From assembly GCF_004000275.1 (NCBI RefSeq), contig NZ_RCIP01000002.1, forward strand, positions 991,781 to 1,055,780: a DNA stretch of 64,000 bases, given 5' to 3'. How positions within the stretch are numbered: the stretch's first letter is position 1; every line of letters starts with the position of its first letter. Shown piece by piece: positions 42,557-50,574 of the stretch. Made by a program: the position numbers and the translations under genes. The DNA comes from Saccharospirillum alexandrii (GTDB lineage Bacteria > Pseudomonadota > Gammaproteobacteria > Pseudomonadales > Natronospirillaceae). Below the pieces are notes generated by a model. The model did not search any database. It worked only from the letters and a program-made list of their open reading frames with translations, and had not been told where the DNA came from.

Positions 42557-45130
42557 TCACTCCGTCAGAAACTGGATGTCGGTTAACAGATAGACCAGCA
42601 CACCGACCCAGGGTCTGAGTGTCTGTTCGGGATTGTAGAAGCTGCCCAGGTGCGCGCGCACCGGCTCCGGGTTGCCATTACTGGCAGCCACCCAGTCGCT
42701 GTTGGTGATGCCGTCCCAATTCAGGGAAATGGCGACGCCGTCGTTGGGGTCCCGATCCCGCACCGGGCAATATTCGTCTTCGTCCGGGTCAGCGTCGGGG
42801 CCGCTCCAGATCGCCACCTGCGACAGGTAAGGCGTGGGTTCATCCCAGCTCAGCCGTTGCTCATACAGCGCCTTGTACAATGCCCAGGCGGCGTCGATCT
42901 CGGCCGGTTCGGTGGTGCCCCACAGCCGCCACATCAGGTGCTGCAGGTTCGTGCGAATGGCGGCTTCACCCGCTTCAGTGGTCGGGTCGGTGGTGATCTC
43001 GACCATCGGAAAGAGGGTTCGGGGCATGCCCGGCCAGAACTCCTGGAACACCAGCTCGCAGGCAAGCTCGTTGGCCATCCGCTCGGTTACCGAGACCATC
43101 ATGCTGTTCAGATACTGCGGGCGTTCGGTAATACCATCGGAATCGATGCCGCCGTAAAACAGGTAATAGTTTTCCAGCAACTGGCCACGTTGTTGCCAGT
43201 CCAGCTTCCAGCTTTGGCCGAGCACGGCGGTCAGCTTTTTATCGAGTTGTTCGGGCGTCAACAACTGGCCGATACCCAATTCGCGCAGTGCCTCGCGACG
43301 TGCGCTAGTCGCCTGGTCAAAGCGTTCACTGCGAAACAGGGGCGACAACATCATTTCGACAAGTAGCGATTTCAGGCTTTCGTTGTTGTCGCGGAAATGC
43401 TGGCCCAGCTCCCGGATCAGCGCCTGTTCGGCTTGCCACGCTTCGAGGTCCGCACTGTAATTCGGGTCACTCGGCTCTAACGGCCGCAACAGGGGTTCGC
43501 GGCCCAGCAAACCCTTGAACCAGAACTGCACGGTGCCGGTGGCGAAGCGGTCGTCAGCGACGATCTGCTCGGCCAGCCAGCGCAACCCGTCACCTTGGCC
43601 ACTGAACGGGCCGTAAGGCGAAATCGTCGGCATGGTTTGTTGATTGAAACCCGCCGGTAGCTGTTGCCGGTACCACCGGTCATTCGGCTGGTGATGCTCC
43701 GAACCGATGTAACTGGGGGGCAAGGCATCGTATCCCAGACGATCCAGATAATGGCCGTCGTTGCCCCAGTTCTGGAAAGTGGCCGCAACCGGGTCGAGTA
43801 GGGAATGACAACCGAAACAGCTGCTGCCTTCAGCACCCGGGTTGGTTACCTGCTGCAGCTCTTCCGGATCCATCGCCCGAACGGCCAGGCGCTCAATGTC
43901 GACCCCGAGAAAGAACTGGTACGTCCAGCGCGCTCTGGCCCGGTTGCGGTTGGTCTCTGTCGATGGAAAACGGGCCAGAAACACCGGTGACGAGAGAATG
44001 CCGGCCGAAGGCAAATAGTCGCGCCCGGTTCGCGCCTGCAAGGAGACGCCCCAGGCCACCCGGTAACGCCTTATCTGGCCAGGGCGCCAGTCGGTCGGGT
44101 CCAGGGGGTCGTAGCTGCTTTGCCAGCTGGCACCGTCGAGCACCTCGTAGGTGAAGGGGTTCATCATCCGGTAATCGGCGGTGAGCACTTCCCGGTACGG
44201 ACGATCATTGGTAACCACATGCCGGATCAACTCCAGCGGCTCTTCAGCCAAAGCCCGCTGGGTTTCCTGGTAAATCAGGTTGGCGCGCTGTCGCTCGGCA
44301 CGCGCATACGCACACACACTGGTGTCGGCCTCCAGGTCATCGCCACAGGCGGTAGCAGCAGCATCGGCCGAACTAAAGGCCTCACCCGTGCGTTCGTACA
44401 GCGCCTCATAGTAGGTTCCGCCCAGGGTTTCCTGGGCTTCGCTCATGCCATCGAGGTATTTGCGACTCAGTAAGCGATCATTGGCCCCGTTCTTCAGCCA
44501 GGCCTCGAAACTGGGGCCTTGCATCAGAGCGCGCAACTCAGCCCTTAAGGCGTCGTCATCGTCGCGTACCTCGTTCAGGGTGCTGGTGTCCGGCAGGGGC
44601 GAGCCGAGCATGATGGCCGCTTTGCGCAGCGTGCGGGTACGGCTGATCAGGCTAACATCCCGGTACCCTGGCTGCTCGGCAACGGGTGATTCTTCCTCGG
44701 TGCATTGCGGTGCACTCTGGCTGTACCGCAACACGGCCTCCGCCAGGGTAGCCGCTTCGGGGCTATCGGTATCGAACAGGTGCCCGCCGCCGTGACTGAC
44801 CTGATACAGCGTCGGCTTGTTAACAAGCCGATCGCCGGCCACTGCAATGAAATCGCGCAGCAAGTCCTGACTGGCGATTGCGTTGCCGGGGGCCACAATG
44901 AACCGGGCACCCTGATTAACCGCCACCCCGCCCTCTACGTGGCAACTGCTGCATTCCCGGAGAATCGGCCAGACTTTGGTGCTGAAGAACTCATCGTCGT
45001 TGGCGTTGCAATCGATGCGTACATCGGCAACCGGTGCCGTGGGGGGCGAGCCCGAACTGGCCAGTTCCTGGCTGCACCCGGTAAGCACGCCCATTAAGCT
45101 CAAACTGACAACGATGAATAAACGGTGCAC
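42557..45130 (-). CDS. Large di-haem (DUF1588/planctomycete-cytochrome-like) lipoprotein
   Basis: An 857-aa lipoprotein: lipobox LTGC gives a mature N-terminal Cys near residue 19. Two c-type haem motifs are present, CSSCH at 60-64 and CFGCH at 438-442. The stretch before the second (SPVFLARFPSTETNRNR, WTYQFFLGVDIE) and after it (LLDPVAATFQNWGNDG) match DUF1588-type planctomycete cytochrome proteins. GTG 45130 is chosen because it starts directly at the signal peptide with GGGAA upstream; TTG 45145 is possible. Its stop overlaps the DUF1501 start. An electron-transfer or oxidative role at the outer membrane is likely, with unknown substrate. Confidence 0.82.
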   Translation of the reverse strand: MHRLFIVVSLSLMGVLTGCSQELASSGSPPTAPVADVRIDCNANDDEFFSTKVWPILRECSSCHVEGGVAVNQGARFIVAPGNAIASQDLLRDFIAVAGDRLVNKPTLYQVSHGGGHLFDTDSPEAATLAEAVLRYSQSAPQCTEEESPVAEQPGYRDVSLISRTRTLRKAAIMLGSPLPDTSTLNEVRDDDDALRAELRALMQGPSFEAWLKNGANDRLLSRKYLDGMSEAQETLGGTYYEALYERTGEAFSSADAAATACGDDLEADTSVCAYARAERQRANLIYQETQRALAEEPLELIRHVVTNDRPYREVLTADYRMMNPFTYEVLDGASWQSSYDPLDPTDWRPGQIRRYRVAWGVSLQARTGRDYLPSAGILSSPVFLARFPSTETNRNRARARWTYQFFLGVDIERLAVRAMDPEELQQVTNPGAEGSSCFGCHSLLDPVAATFQNWGNDGHYLDRLGYDALPPSYIGSEHHQPNDRWYRQQLPAGFNQQTMPTISPYGPFSGQGDGLRWLAEQIVADDRFATGTVQFWFKGLLGREPLLRPLEPSDPNYSADLEAWQAEQALIRELGQHFRDNNESLKSLLVEMMLSPLFRSERFDQATSARREALRELGIGQLLTPEQLDKKLTAVLGQSWKLDWQQRGQLLENYYLFYGGIDSDGITERPQYLNSMMVSVTERMANELACELVFQEFWPGMPRTLFPMVEITTDPTTEAGEAAIRTNLQHLMWRLWGTTEPAEIDAAWALYKALYEQRLSWDEPTPYLSQVAIWSGPDADPDEDEYCPVRDRDPNDGVAISLNWDGITNSDWVAASNGNPEPVRAHLGSFYNPEQTLRPWVGVLVYLLTDIQFLTE

Positions 45131-45277
45131 AGGGGGTTCCCGCAAGACGGTGAATTCGAAGTATCACAGATACTACCACCGAACTCTGTGCCGGATTGCA
45201 CGTTTTGGGCAGCTAATTCCGTCGGTATCAGGGGTTTAAGCCGGGTAATCGAATACCACGATGCCGGCTGGTACCGA

Positions 45278-47575
45278 TCAGGGTAGCAGGCCACCAATAT
45301 CCACGACATGCGTCTTTATCTGATTAATCACCCGGTCTTCGTCGACCAGCAAAGTGTTGCCGGCAGCCTGCAGGTAATAGCGCGACATACCCTCTGGTGT
45401 CAGGGTGGTATAGACCGGGTGCGCCGGGTCTGACAGGTCGTACATCATGACGTAGCCATTTAAATTCTGGCCTTCCGTCAAGAAGACCAGATTGCCCAGC
45501 ACGGTCAGGTTGTCTGCCAGATTATCCGACTCCCGGGGGTAGGCAACAAGCGCAGGGCTAGCCGGGGTAGAGACATCAAAAATGGCCAGGCCATCCCCCC
45601 GGCTCGACAACCGGCCACTCACGACCAGGTGATCACCCACCCGCAATGCCTTGCCGCCCAGCGATACGTAGTCCCGGTCGGTGACGTCTAGGGACGCAAT
45701 TTCCGTCAAATTATCGGGGTTGCTGAAGTTCACCGCACTGAATGTCTGGCCATTGTTTTTGGAAACGAACGCGATGTTGCCTTCCACAGCCAGGAGTTGA
45801 TACCCACTCCCGCTGAAGTCGGGCCTGATGAGGGTTGGGTTGTCGGCATCGCTGACATCCAGCACCGTCACCTGATTCTGGGTATCGATAAAAAAGAGTC
45901 GGTCATCATCTGCATCCACAATCACATTGACGTAGACAAACTGAAAGTTAATGTCGTCCAGCGCGTAGGTAGTGATCAGGCTCGGGCTGGCAATAGTCGA
46001 CACATCGAACACACTGAGTTCAGCACCAACGACATACAGTCTATCGTCTTCGACAAAACGGTAATTGGCACCCTGCGTATCCAAGCCCGTGTCCAGCTCA
46101 TTGAGTGTGGCTGGGTTACCGGCTGCTAAAACCGCCATTGTATCGCCCAGCCGAATGAAACCACCCGAGGCACTGGTATTGAAACTGTCCAGATCGGTAC
46201 GTTCACTCAGAACCGACAGGGATTCCGGACGACTGATATCAACAACGGCGACAAACTCGCCCGAGGCAACGTAGGCAAACTGGCCATCAACGGTCACCGC
46301 GTCGCCCGCGCTGACAACTTCGCCTAAAAAGTTTGCCTGAGCGGGCTCGTCAATGTCCCACGCCTGCAACGACCACGCACCACCGACATAGGCGTGGTCG
46401 CCAAACACTTCGATCGACTGAGCACGATTTGGGTACAAAGAGTTGCTCTCGGTCATCGACCCGACGTACCCAGGCAAGGAAGGGTCGGATACATCAACAG
46501 TGATCACCCCCTGATCGTCGGTCGCGATATAGAGCAATGGGCCTGTCAGCCACATATCGTTGGTGTGGTCGTCAATGCTGTACGACCCGACCAGCTCAGG
46601 CGTGTCACTCTCGTTAAGGGCAAAAATACGCAACCCGCCCTGAGCAAGCAGAACATAGGCCAGATCGTTGGCGACCACCAGGTCAGAGATAACGATATTG
46701 TTAAACGGTAATTGGAAGCGAGCGTCAATCACCGGGGCGGCAGGGTCAGAGACATCGTATACCACCAGGTCTTCTCCGGCGGCATACAGACGGTCGCCCC
46801 GGGCAAAAACAGCATAGGCATCGTGATCGACAATAAAACTTAACAGACTGGTCAGAACAGTCGGCTGCCCCGGGTCGGACACATCAACGACGCGAATGCC
46901 CTCGTGGTCAGCCATGTAGAGCACATCACCGCGGTCATTCAGGGCAAGGCCACGTACCCGGTCTATTGCACCAATCGACCCGATCACTTCCGGAGCCTGA
47001 GGGTCGGACACATCGACATAGCGCACCCCCGATTCACCGGCCGAGAGATACAGGTAATGTTGAATTTTAACCAGATCGTGAACGATCACGAAGCCATCAG
47101 AGTCCGGGAACGCCAGCGTTTCGCCAACAACGGCCGGGCCAACCAATGCCGAGCGCGGGGTCGGCTGGTCTTCCGGGGTCACCTCCAGGCTGATCAGTTG
47201 TTCGTCTGAGGCATCATCTGCGCCCATGACGGTAAGCTGGAAGGTCAGTATTTCGCCAGTGGCGACGGCAGGTATCGTGAACTCAGGCCGGGCAGCGGTT
47301 GGGTCCGACAACGTGACCGGCGTGCCAGCGGTTTGTTGCCACTGGTAGGACGTAACCGACGGATAGGACGCACTGCCATCAAGATACGCGGTTCCCATCA
47401 CCAGGCGAACCGTGGCAACGGCCTGTACCGAATCCGCCCCTGACGACCCGCCCCCGTCATCGCCCCCCGTATCGCCGGAACCGGCGGTGTCTCCCGAAGA
47501 GGAATTGCATCCGGCCAACATCAGCCCAGCAATCAGCATAGGCGTCAACAGCAAACGAGCAGAGCATCGAATCAT
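45278..47575 (-). CDS. LVIVD-repeat beta-propeller lipoprotein
   Basis: A 765-aa exported lipoprotein: hydrophobic signal ending LMLAGC, then a Gly/Ser/Asp linker. Residues about 45-130 look like a PKD/Ig-type domain (LDGSASYPSVTSYQWQQ). From about 150 onward at least eight blades carry the DVSDP motif followed by a short variable segment (for example YVDVSDPQAPEVIGSIG, VVDVSDPGQPTVLT, TVDVSDPSLPGYVG), the LVIVD repeat. This family forms propellers used for binding rather than catalysis. The ATG at 47575 has AAGGA 8-12 nt upstream. It lies 147 nt upstream of the di-haem lipoprotein on the same strand, so the three may form one export-linked system. Confidence 0.85.
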   Translation of the reverse strand: MIRCSARLLLTPMLIAGLMLAGCNSSSGDTAGSGDTGGDDGGGSSGADSVQAVATVRLVMGTAYLDGSASYPSVTSYQWQQTAGTPVTLSDPTAARPEFTIPAVATGEILTFQLTVMGADDASDEQLISLEVTPEDQPTPRSALVGPAVVGETLAFPDSDGFVIVHDLVKIQHYLYLSAGESGVRYVDVSDPQAPEVIGSIGAIDRVRGLALNDRGDVLYMADHEGIRVVDVSDPGQPTVLTSLLSFIVDHDAYAVFARGDRLYAAGEDLVVYDVSDPAAPVIDARFQLPFNNIVISDLVVANDLAYVLLAQGGLRIFALNESDTPELVGSYSIDDHTNDMWLTGPLLYIATDDQGVITVDVSDPSLPGYVGSMTESNSLYPNRAQSIEVFGDHAYVGGAWSLQAWDIDEPAQANFLGEVVSAGDAVTVDGQFAYVASGEFVAVVDISRPESLSVLSERTDLDSFNTSASGGFIRLGDTMAVLAAGNPATLNELDTGLDTQGANYRFVEDDRLYVVGAELSVFDVSTIASPSLITTYALDDINFQFVYVNVIVDADDDRLFFIDTQNQVTVLDVSDADNPTLIRPDFSGSGYQLLAVEGNIAFVSKNNGQTFSAVNFSNPDNLTEIASLDVTDRDYVSLGGKALRVGDHLVVSGRLSSRGDGLAIFDVSTPASPALVAYPRESDNLADNLTVLGNLVFLTEGQNLNGYVMMYDLSDPAHPVYTTLTPEGMSRYYLQAAGNTLLVDEDRVINQIKTHVVDIGGLLP

Positions 47576-47799
47576 GGCAAACATCCTTGTCAGCGAGTAT
47601 TCAGAGGCAGCTAACCAGCCGCCAACCACTCACAGAATAGCCATGGGTACCGCCAGAAACCGTGCCTGCGTCACAGAATAAACGCCACGAGCCTGAAAAA
47701 AACTCAGGTGTCGGCAGAGCGATGCTGCCTCCGGCTTAACAACGACGTTCCGGACTTGTAGGTACCTCGAACCGTTACCGTGCATTACGAATAAACGAC

Positions 47800-48186
47800 T
47801 TAGGGCTTTAACGAACGCGGCAACTCACCGGATTGCCACAGACCCAGACCAAAGCCATCCGGGTCCAGAAAATCAGCACTCCACCCTCCCGGCGCTTCTG
47901 ACACCGGCGTCACAATCGTAACGCCTGAGTCCGCCAGTTCGGCGACAATGTCGTCAATGCCGCCATCGCTCACTTCGAACACAATAGCGGGCGTATTGCC
48001 CCGCGTGCCTTCCATTTCGAAGAAAATAAGCTCCAAGCCGTTTTCCAGCTGCCCCTGCAGCCAGAACGGGTCAGCGCCCTCCATCCGTTCCAGGCCAAGC
48101 CCGAAGGTCTCGTTGTAGAAGGTTTCCGTACGCTGAATGTCGCTGACGTAGTAAACAATGCTGGCACTTTTGGGTTTGAAGTTCAT
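47800..48186 (-). CDS. VOC family protein (glyoxalase/bleomycin-resistance fold)
   Basis: A 128-aa protein with two beta-alpha-beta-beta-beta units. SASIVYYVSDIQRTETFYNE opens the first, and the second ends GWSADFLDPDGFGLGLWQ. The terminal Glu expected at one metal ligand is replaced by Gly/Leu, so it may bind without catalysis. AAGGAG lies 7 nt before the ATG. It follows the ECF sigma gene by 30 nt on the same strand, so both are probably one transcript. Confidence 0.85.
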   Translation of the reverse strand: MNFKPKSASIVYYVSDIQRTETFYNETFGLGLERMEGADPFWLQGQLENGLELIFFEMEGTRGNTPAIVFEVSDGGIDDIVAELADSGVTIVTPVSEAPGGWSADFLDPDGFGLGLWQSGELPRSLKP

Positions 48187-48216
48187 GGTGTTCTCCTTGG
48201 TGGGTTATCCACCTAC

Positions 48217-48819
48217 TCATTGCCGCCGACGTCCATTTTGTGAGCGACTGATGACAAAAAGATGTCCATCGGGGTCGTGACTGGCCAACACACCGCCCCG
48301 ATGCGACAACTTGGACAACAAAGCACTGCGCAGTCGGCCGTAGGCCAGCCCCAGGTGTAACCCCGGCAGTTCAGTCGGCATTGCCATCTCTGCCTGAGTT
48401 AACTCGCGCTTTAAGGAGCAAATGCGCTGACGCAGCGTTACGTCCGTCAGATTCAGTAAATACGCGATTTCTTTCCGGTTGTGGCCCGATAAGGCCAGCG
48501 CGGCAACCGCCTTGAGCGAAGGCGACAGACTGACAGGCAACGCCTGGTAACCGTTAGCGGAGGGATCGGACTGAATATGCTGTGCACCCTGCCACTGGCT
48601 TTCGCGCTCTTGCCGGCGCACGGTGCCGCGCAGCGACATGCGAGCCATATTCCGCACGGCGCCGACCAGCCACCGCCGGGTTTCGATGGCCTCAAAATCG
48701 GTATGCCCTGCCAGAAACGCGGCCAATAGCGCTTCTTGCGCAACATCTTCCGCTTCGCCGGTATCACGAGTGATCCGGCGGGCGATGGTACACAGTTGGG
48801 TATATTGACTGGGGCGCAT
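48217..48819 (-). CDS. ECF-type RNA polymerase sigma factor
   Basis: A 200-aa protein with sigma region 2 (YTQLCTIARRITRDTGEAED, then VAQEALLAAFLAG) and region 4 (SLKAVAALALSGHNRKEIAY, then LLNLTDVTLRQRICSLKREL). The last 60 residues have no recognised domain. The ATG at 48819 has GGAG 7 nt upstream; TTG 48825 is an alternative. There is no anti-sigma gene next to it. The only partner is the VOC gene downstream, so control could be transcriptional or through the C-terminal tail. Confidence 0.85.
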   Translation of the reverse strand: MRPSQYTQLCTIARRITRDTGEAEDVAQEALLAAFLAGHTDFEAIETRRWLVGAVRNMARMSLRGTVRRQERESQWQGAQHIQSDPSANGYQALPVSLSPSLKAVAALALSGHNRKEIAYLLNLTDVTLRQRICSLKRELTQAEMAMPTELPGLHLGLAYGRLRSALLSKLSHRGGVLASHDPDGHLFVISRSQNGRRRQ

Positions 48820-49009
48820 CGGCAAACTCCAGGGCTGAAATAGGATGTTTCATGATGCTCACACCCTGGGGAGATGTTCTGTTCCTTCGCCTTCGGTTAC
48901 AAGTAGCACCCGCGCCACTTGCGGAACATTGGCCGTGTGCCAGACATCACGAGGCACGACCAGGTCAGGTTTCGACGGTACCGGACATAACCGCCGGCCT
49001 CCCAGACCG

Positions 49010-49399
49010 TCACCCTTCCAATGCCTCTATTTGCTGTCGCTCTTCATCACTCAAGGCTTTATAGCCTCGCGGATACGGCCAGCCATACCCCCAACGAAAC
49101 ATCGTGGGTAAATAGGGCGTACCACCGACTCTGACACCCGCCAGCATCAGACGTGCGATCTCGGGTTCACCAACGGCACTGACACAGGCTTCCAGCTCCT
49201 GATCGGCCTGCAAGCGCTGCTCAAAGGTGCCCCCCTGCCAATAGGCATAGTCGTGGGCGGTGCAGCACGCAAGCCACAATTCGTTCTGCCAGAGGGTTCC
49301 ATCCGGGAAAGAACTGCAACCGTCTGATTCGAAAGGCCGGATCTCGCTGGCCGACACACTCGAGAGCAGAAATAACAGGAAAACGAACCCTTTCTTCAT
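49010..49399 (-). CDS. Small secreted protein with a phospholipase A2-like CCxxHD motif
   Basis: A 129-aa exported protein with a signal peptide ending SVSA. The body has DGCSSFPDGTLW, then LACCTAHDYAYWQGGTF near residue 47, close to the CCxxHDxCY active-site helix of secreted phospholipases A2, and further Cys in ELEACVSAVGE. The calcium loop and second catalytic Asp of true PLA2 are not obvious. The ATG at 49399 lacks a strong ribosome site; TTG 49411 is possible. An enzyme or a lipid-binding relic are both open. Confidence 0.7.
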   Translation of the reverse strand: MKKGFVFLLFLLSSVSASEIRPFESDGCSSFPDGTLWQNELWLACCTAHDYAYWQGGTFEQRLQADQELEACVSAVGEPEIARLMLAGVRVGGTPYLPTMFRWGYGWPYPRGYKALSDEERQQIEALEG

Positions 49400-49496
49400 G
49401 GTTTTATACAACGTCTTCTACAGGTGATCGGCAGTGATAAGACCCCGATACTACCCCATCAGTTAGTCAATCTGTAGATTCGGGTTGCCCCCAGCT

Positions 49497-49517
49497 ACTT
49501 TATTTTATAAAGTACTT
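49497..49517. promoter_or_regulatory. Operator-like site upstream of the membrane/HTH/DUF4173 module, copy 1
   Basis: ACTTT-N7-AAAGTACTT at 49497-49517, 33 nt before the first gene of the module. A near-identical site with the same 7-nt spacing lies before the third gene (50533-50554). The HTH gene in between is the natural candidate to bind both. Confidence 0.6.
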
Positions 49518-49550
49518 CGCCAACACCCTATCGATCGGGCCCAACCCGCC

Positions 49551-50156
49551 ATGACCAACACCCAGTCACAGGCCTTCCAGCCTGAGCCGACACATCTGCA
49601 TGAGCACGCAGCCGATAACCTGCGTTTCATCCGCGAGACCATGGAAAACACGGGTCGTTTCACCGAACTCTCCGGCCTGGGTTATGCACTGATCGGCGCT
49701 TCGGCGGCCTTGGCCTGGTTGGTCTCGAACGCGCTGGAGCCCGGGTTCGAATTGGCGGTGTGGTTTGTCGAGTTCGCCGTCGCGACGGTACTTGGCCTCT
49801 GGTTTACCGCACGCAAGGCGGCCAGTGCAGGTACGACCTTGTGGAACCGCTCTGCCCGGAAATTGCTGCTGGCCTTTTCACCGCCGATGGCCGCCGGTGG
49901 CTTATTAACCGTCGTGCTGTACCCAACCGGCAACCTGGCGTTGATTCAGGGCATTTGGCTGAGTTTGTATGGCGTCAGCGTGATGACCGGTGGGTTGTTC
50001 TCGGTGAGCATTATTCCGGTGATGGGCATGGCGTTTATGGCAGCGGGTGCAATCGCCCTGCTTTGGCCAGACACCACCGGCTGGATGATGTTGCTCGGCT
50101 TCGGTGGCCTGCATGGCCTGTTCGGCCTGTTGATTTGGAGACGTTACGGTGGCTAA
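49551..50156 (+). CDS. Multi-pass membrane protein of unknown function
   Basis: A 201-aa protein with a soluble N-terminal 45 residues (LHEHAADNLRFIRETMENTG) and five or six hydrophobic segments from TELSGLGYALIGASAALAWL to the C-terminal LLGFGGLHGLFGLLIW. The ATG at 49551 is used; the in-frame start at 49485 would overlap the operator-like site. It overlaps the HTH gene by 8 nt, so the two are made together. No known transporter or enzyme motif is seen. Confidence 0.78.
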   Translation: MTNTQSQAFQPEPTHLHEHAADNLRFIRETMENTGRFTELSGLGYALIGASAALAWLVSNALEPGFELAVWFVEFAVATVLGLWFTARKAASAGTTLWNRSARKLLLAFSPPMAAGGLLTVVLYPTGNLALIQGIWLSLYGVSVMTGGLFSVSIIPVMGMAFMAAGAIALLWPDTTGWMMLLGFGGLHGLFGLLIWRRYGG

Positions 50157-50517
50157 AGCAGTTAAGAAAACAGCGGAAAACGCAGCGCCTAATAAGCCGA
50201 CCACCAAACCCGCCCCTGCCCCGGCGGCGGATCTCGACCGGTTAATACACGACCGGGTGCGTCTGGGCATTCTCAGTGCATTGGCGGCCGATGCCAGCCT
50301 CAGTTTCAGCGAACTAAAAAAAGTATTAAAGGCGACCGACGGCAACCTCAGCGTGCACGCCCGCAAACTGGAAGACGCCGGTTATGTGGCATGCAGCAAA
50401 GGCTATGAAGGCCGAACGCCCCGCACCGACTACCGCCTGACCCGCGAAGGCCGCAAAGCACTGGAGCAGTATGTGGCCCACATGGAAGCCATCATCAGCC
50501 ACGTGAAAGGCGGCTGA
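50149..50517 (+). CDS. Winged-helix transcriptional regulator (HTH_34 type)
   Basis: A 122-aa protein. Residues 1-28 are a basic Ala/Pro/Lys tail; residues 32-118 are a winged helix: HDRVRLGILSALAADASLSF, SELKKVLKATDGNLSVHARK as the recognition part, then a wing with GRTPRTDYRLTREGRKALEQ. The GTG start has GGAG 9 nt upstream and overlaps the membrane gene. It is the likely binder of the ACTTT-N7-AAAGT sites at both ends of the module, giving negative feedback. The signal it senses is unknown. Confidence 0.88.
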   Translation: MAKAVKKTAENAAPNKPTTKPAPAPAADLDRLIHDRVRLGILSALAADASLSFSELKKVLKATDGNLSVHARKLEDAGYVACSKGYEGRTPRTDYRLTREGRKALEQYVAHMEAIISHVKGG

Positions 50518-50532
50518 TTTTTTTGCCAACCA

Positions 50533-50554
50533 ACTTTGTATTTTAAAGTACTTT
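50533..50554. promoter_or_regulatory. Operator-like site upstream of the DUF4173 gene, copy 2
   Basis: ACTTT-N7-AAAGTACTTT at 50533-50554, including the perfect palindrome AAAGTACTTT. It lies 20 nt before the DUF4173 start, immediately after the HTH stop codon, and shares sequence and spacing with 49497-49517. Confidence 0.6.
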
Positions 50555-50574
50555 CAATAATCGGAGTAATCGAC

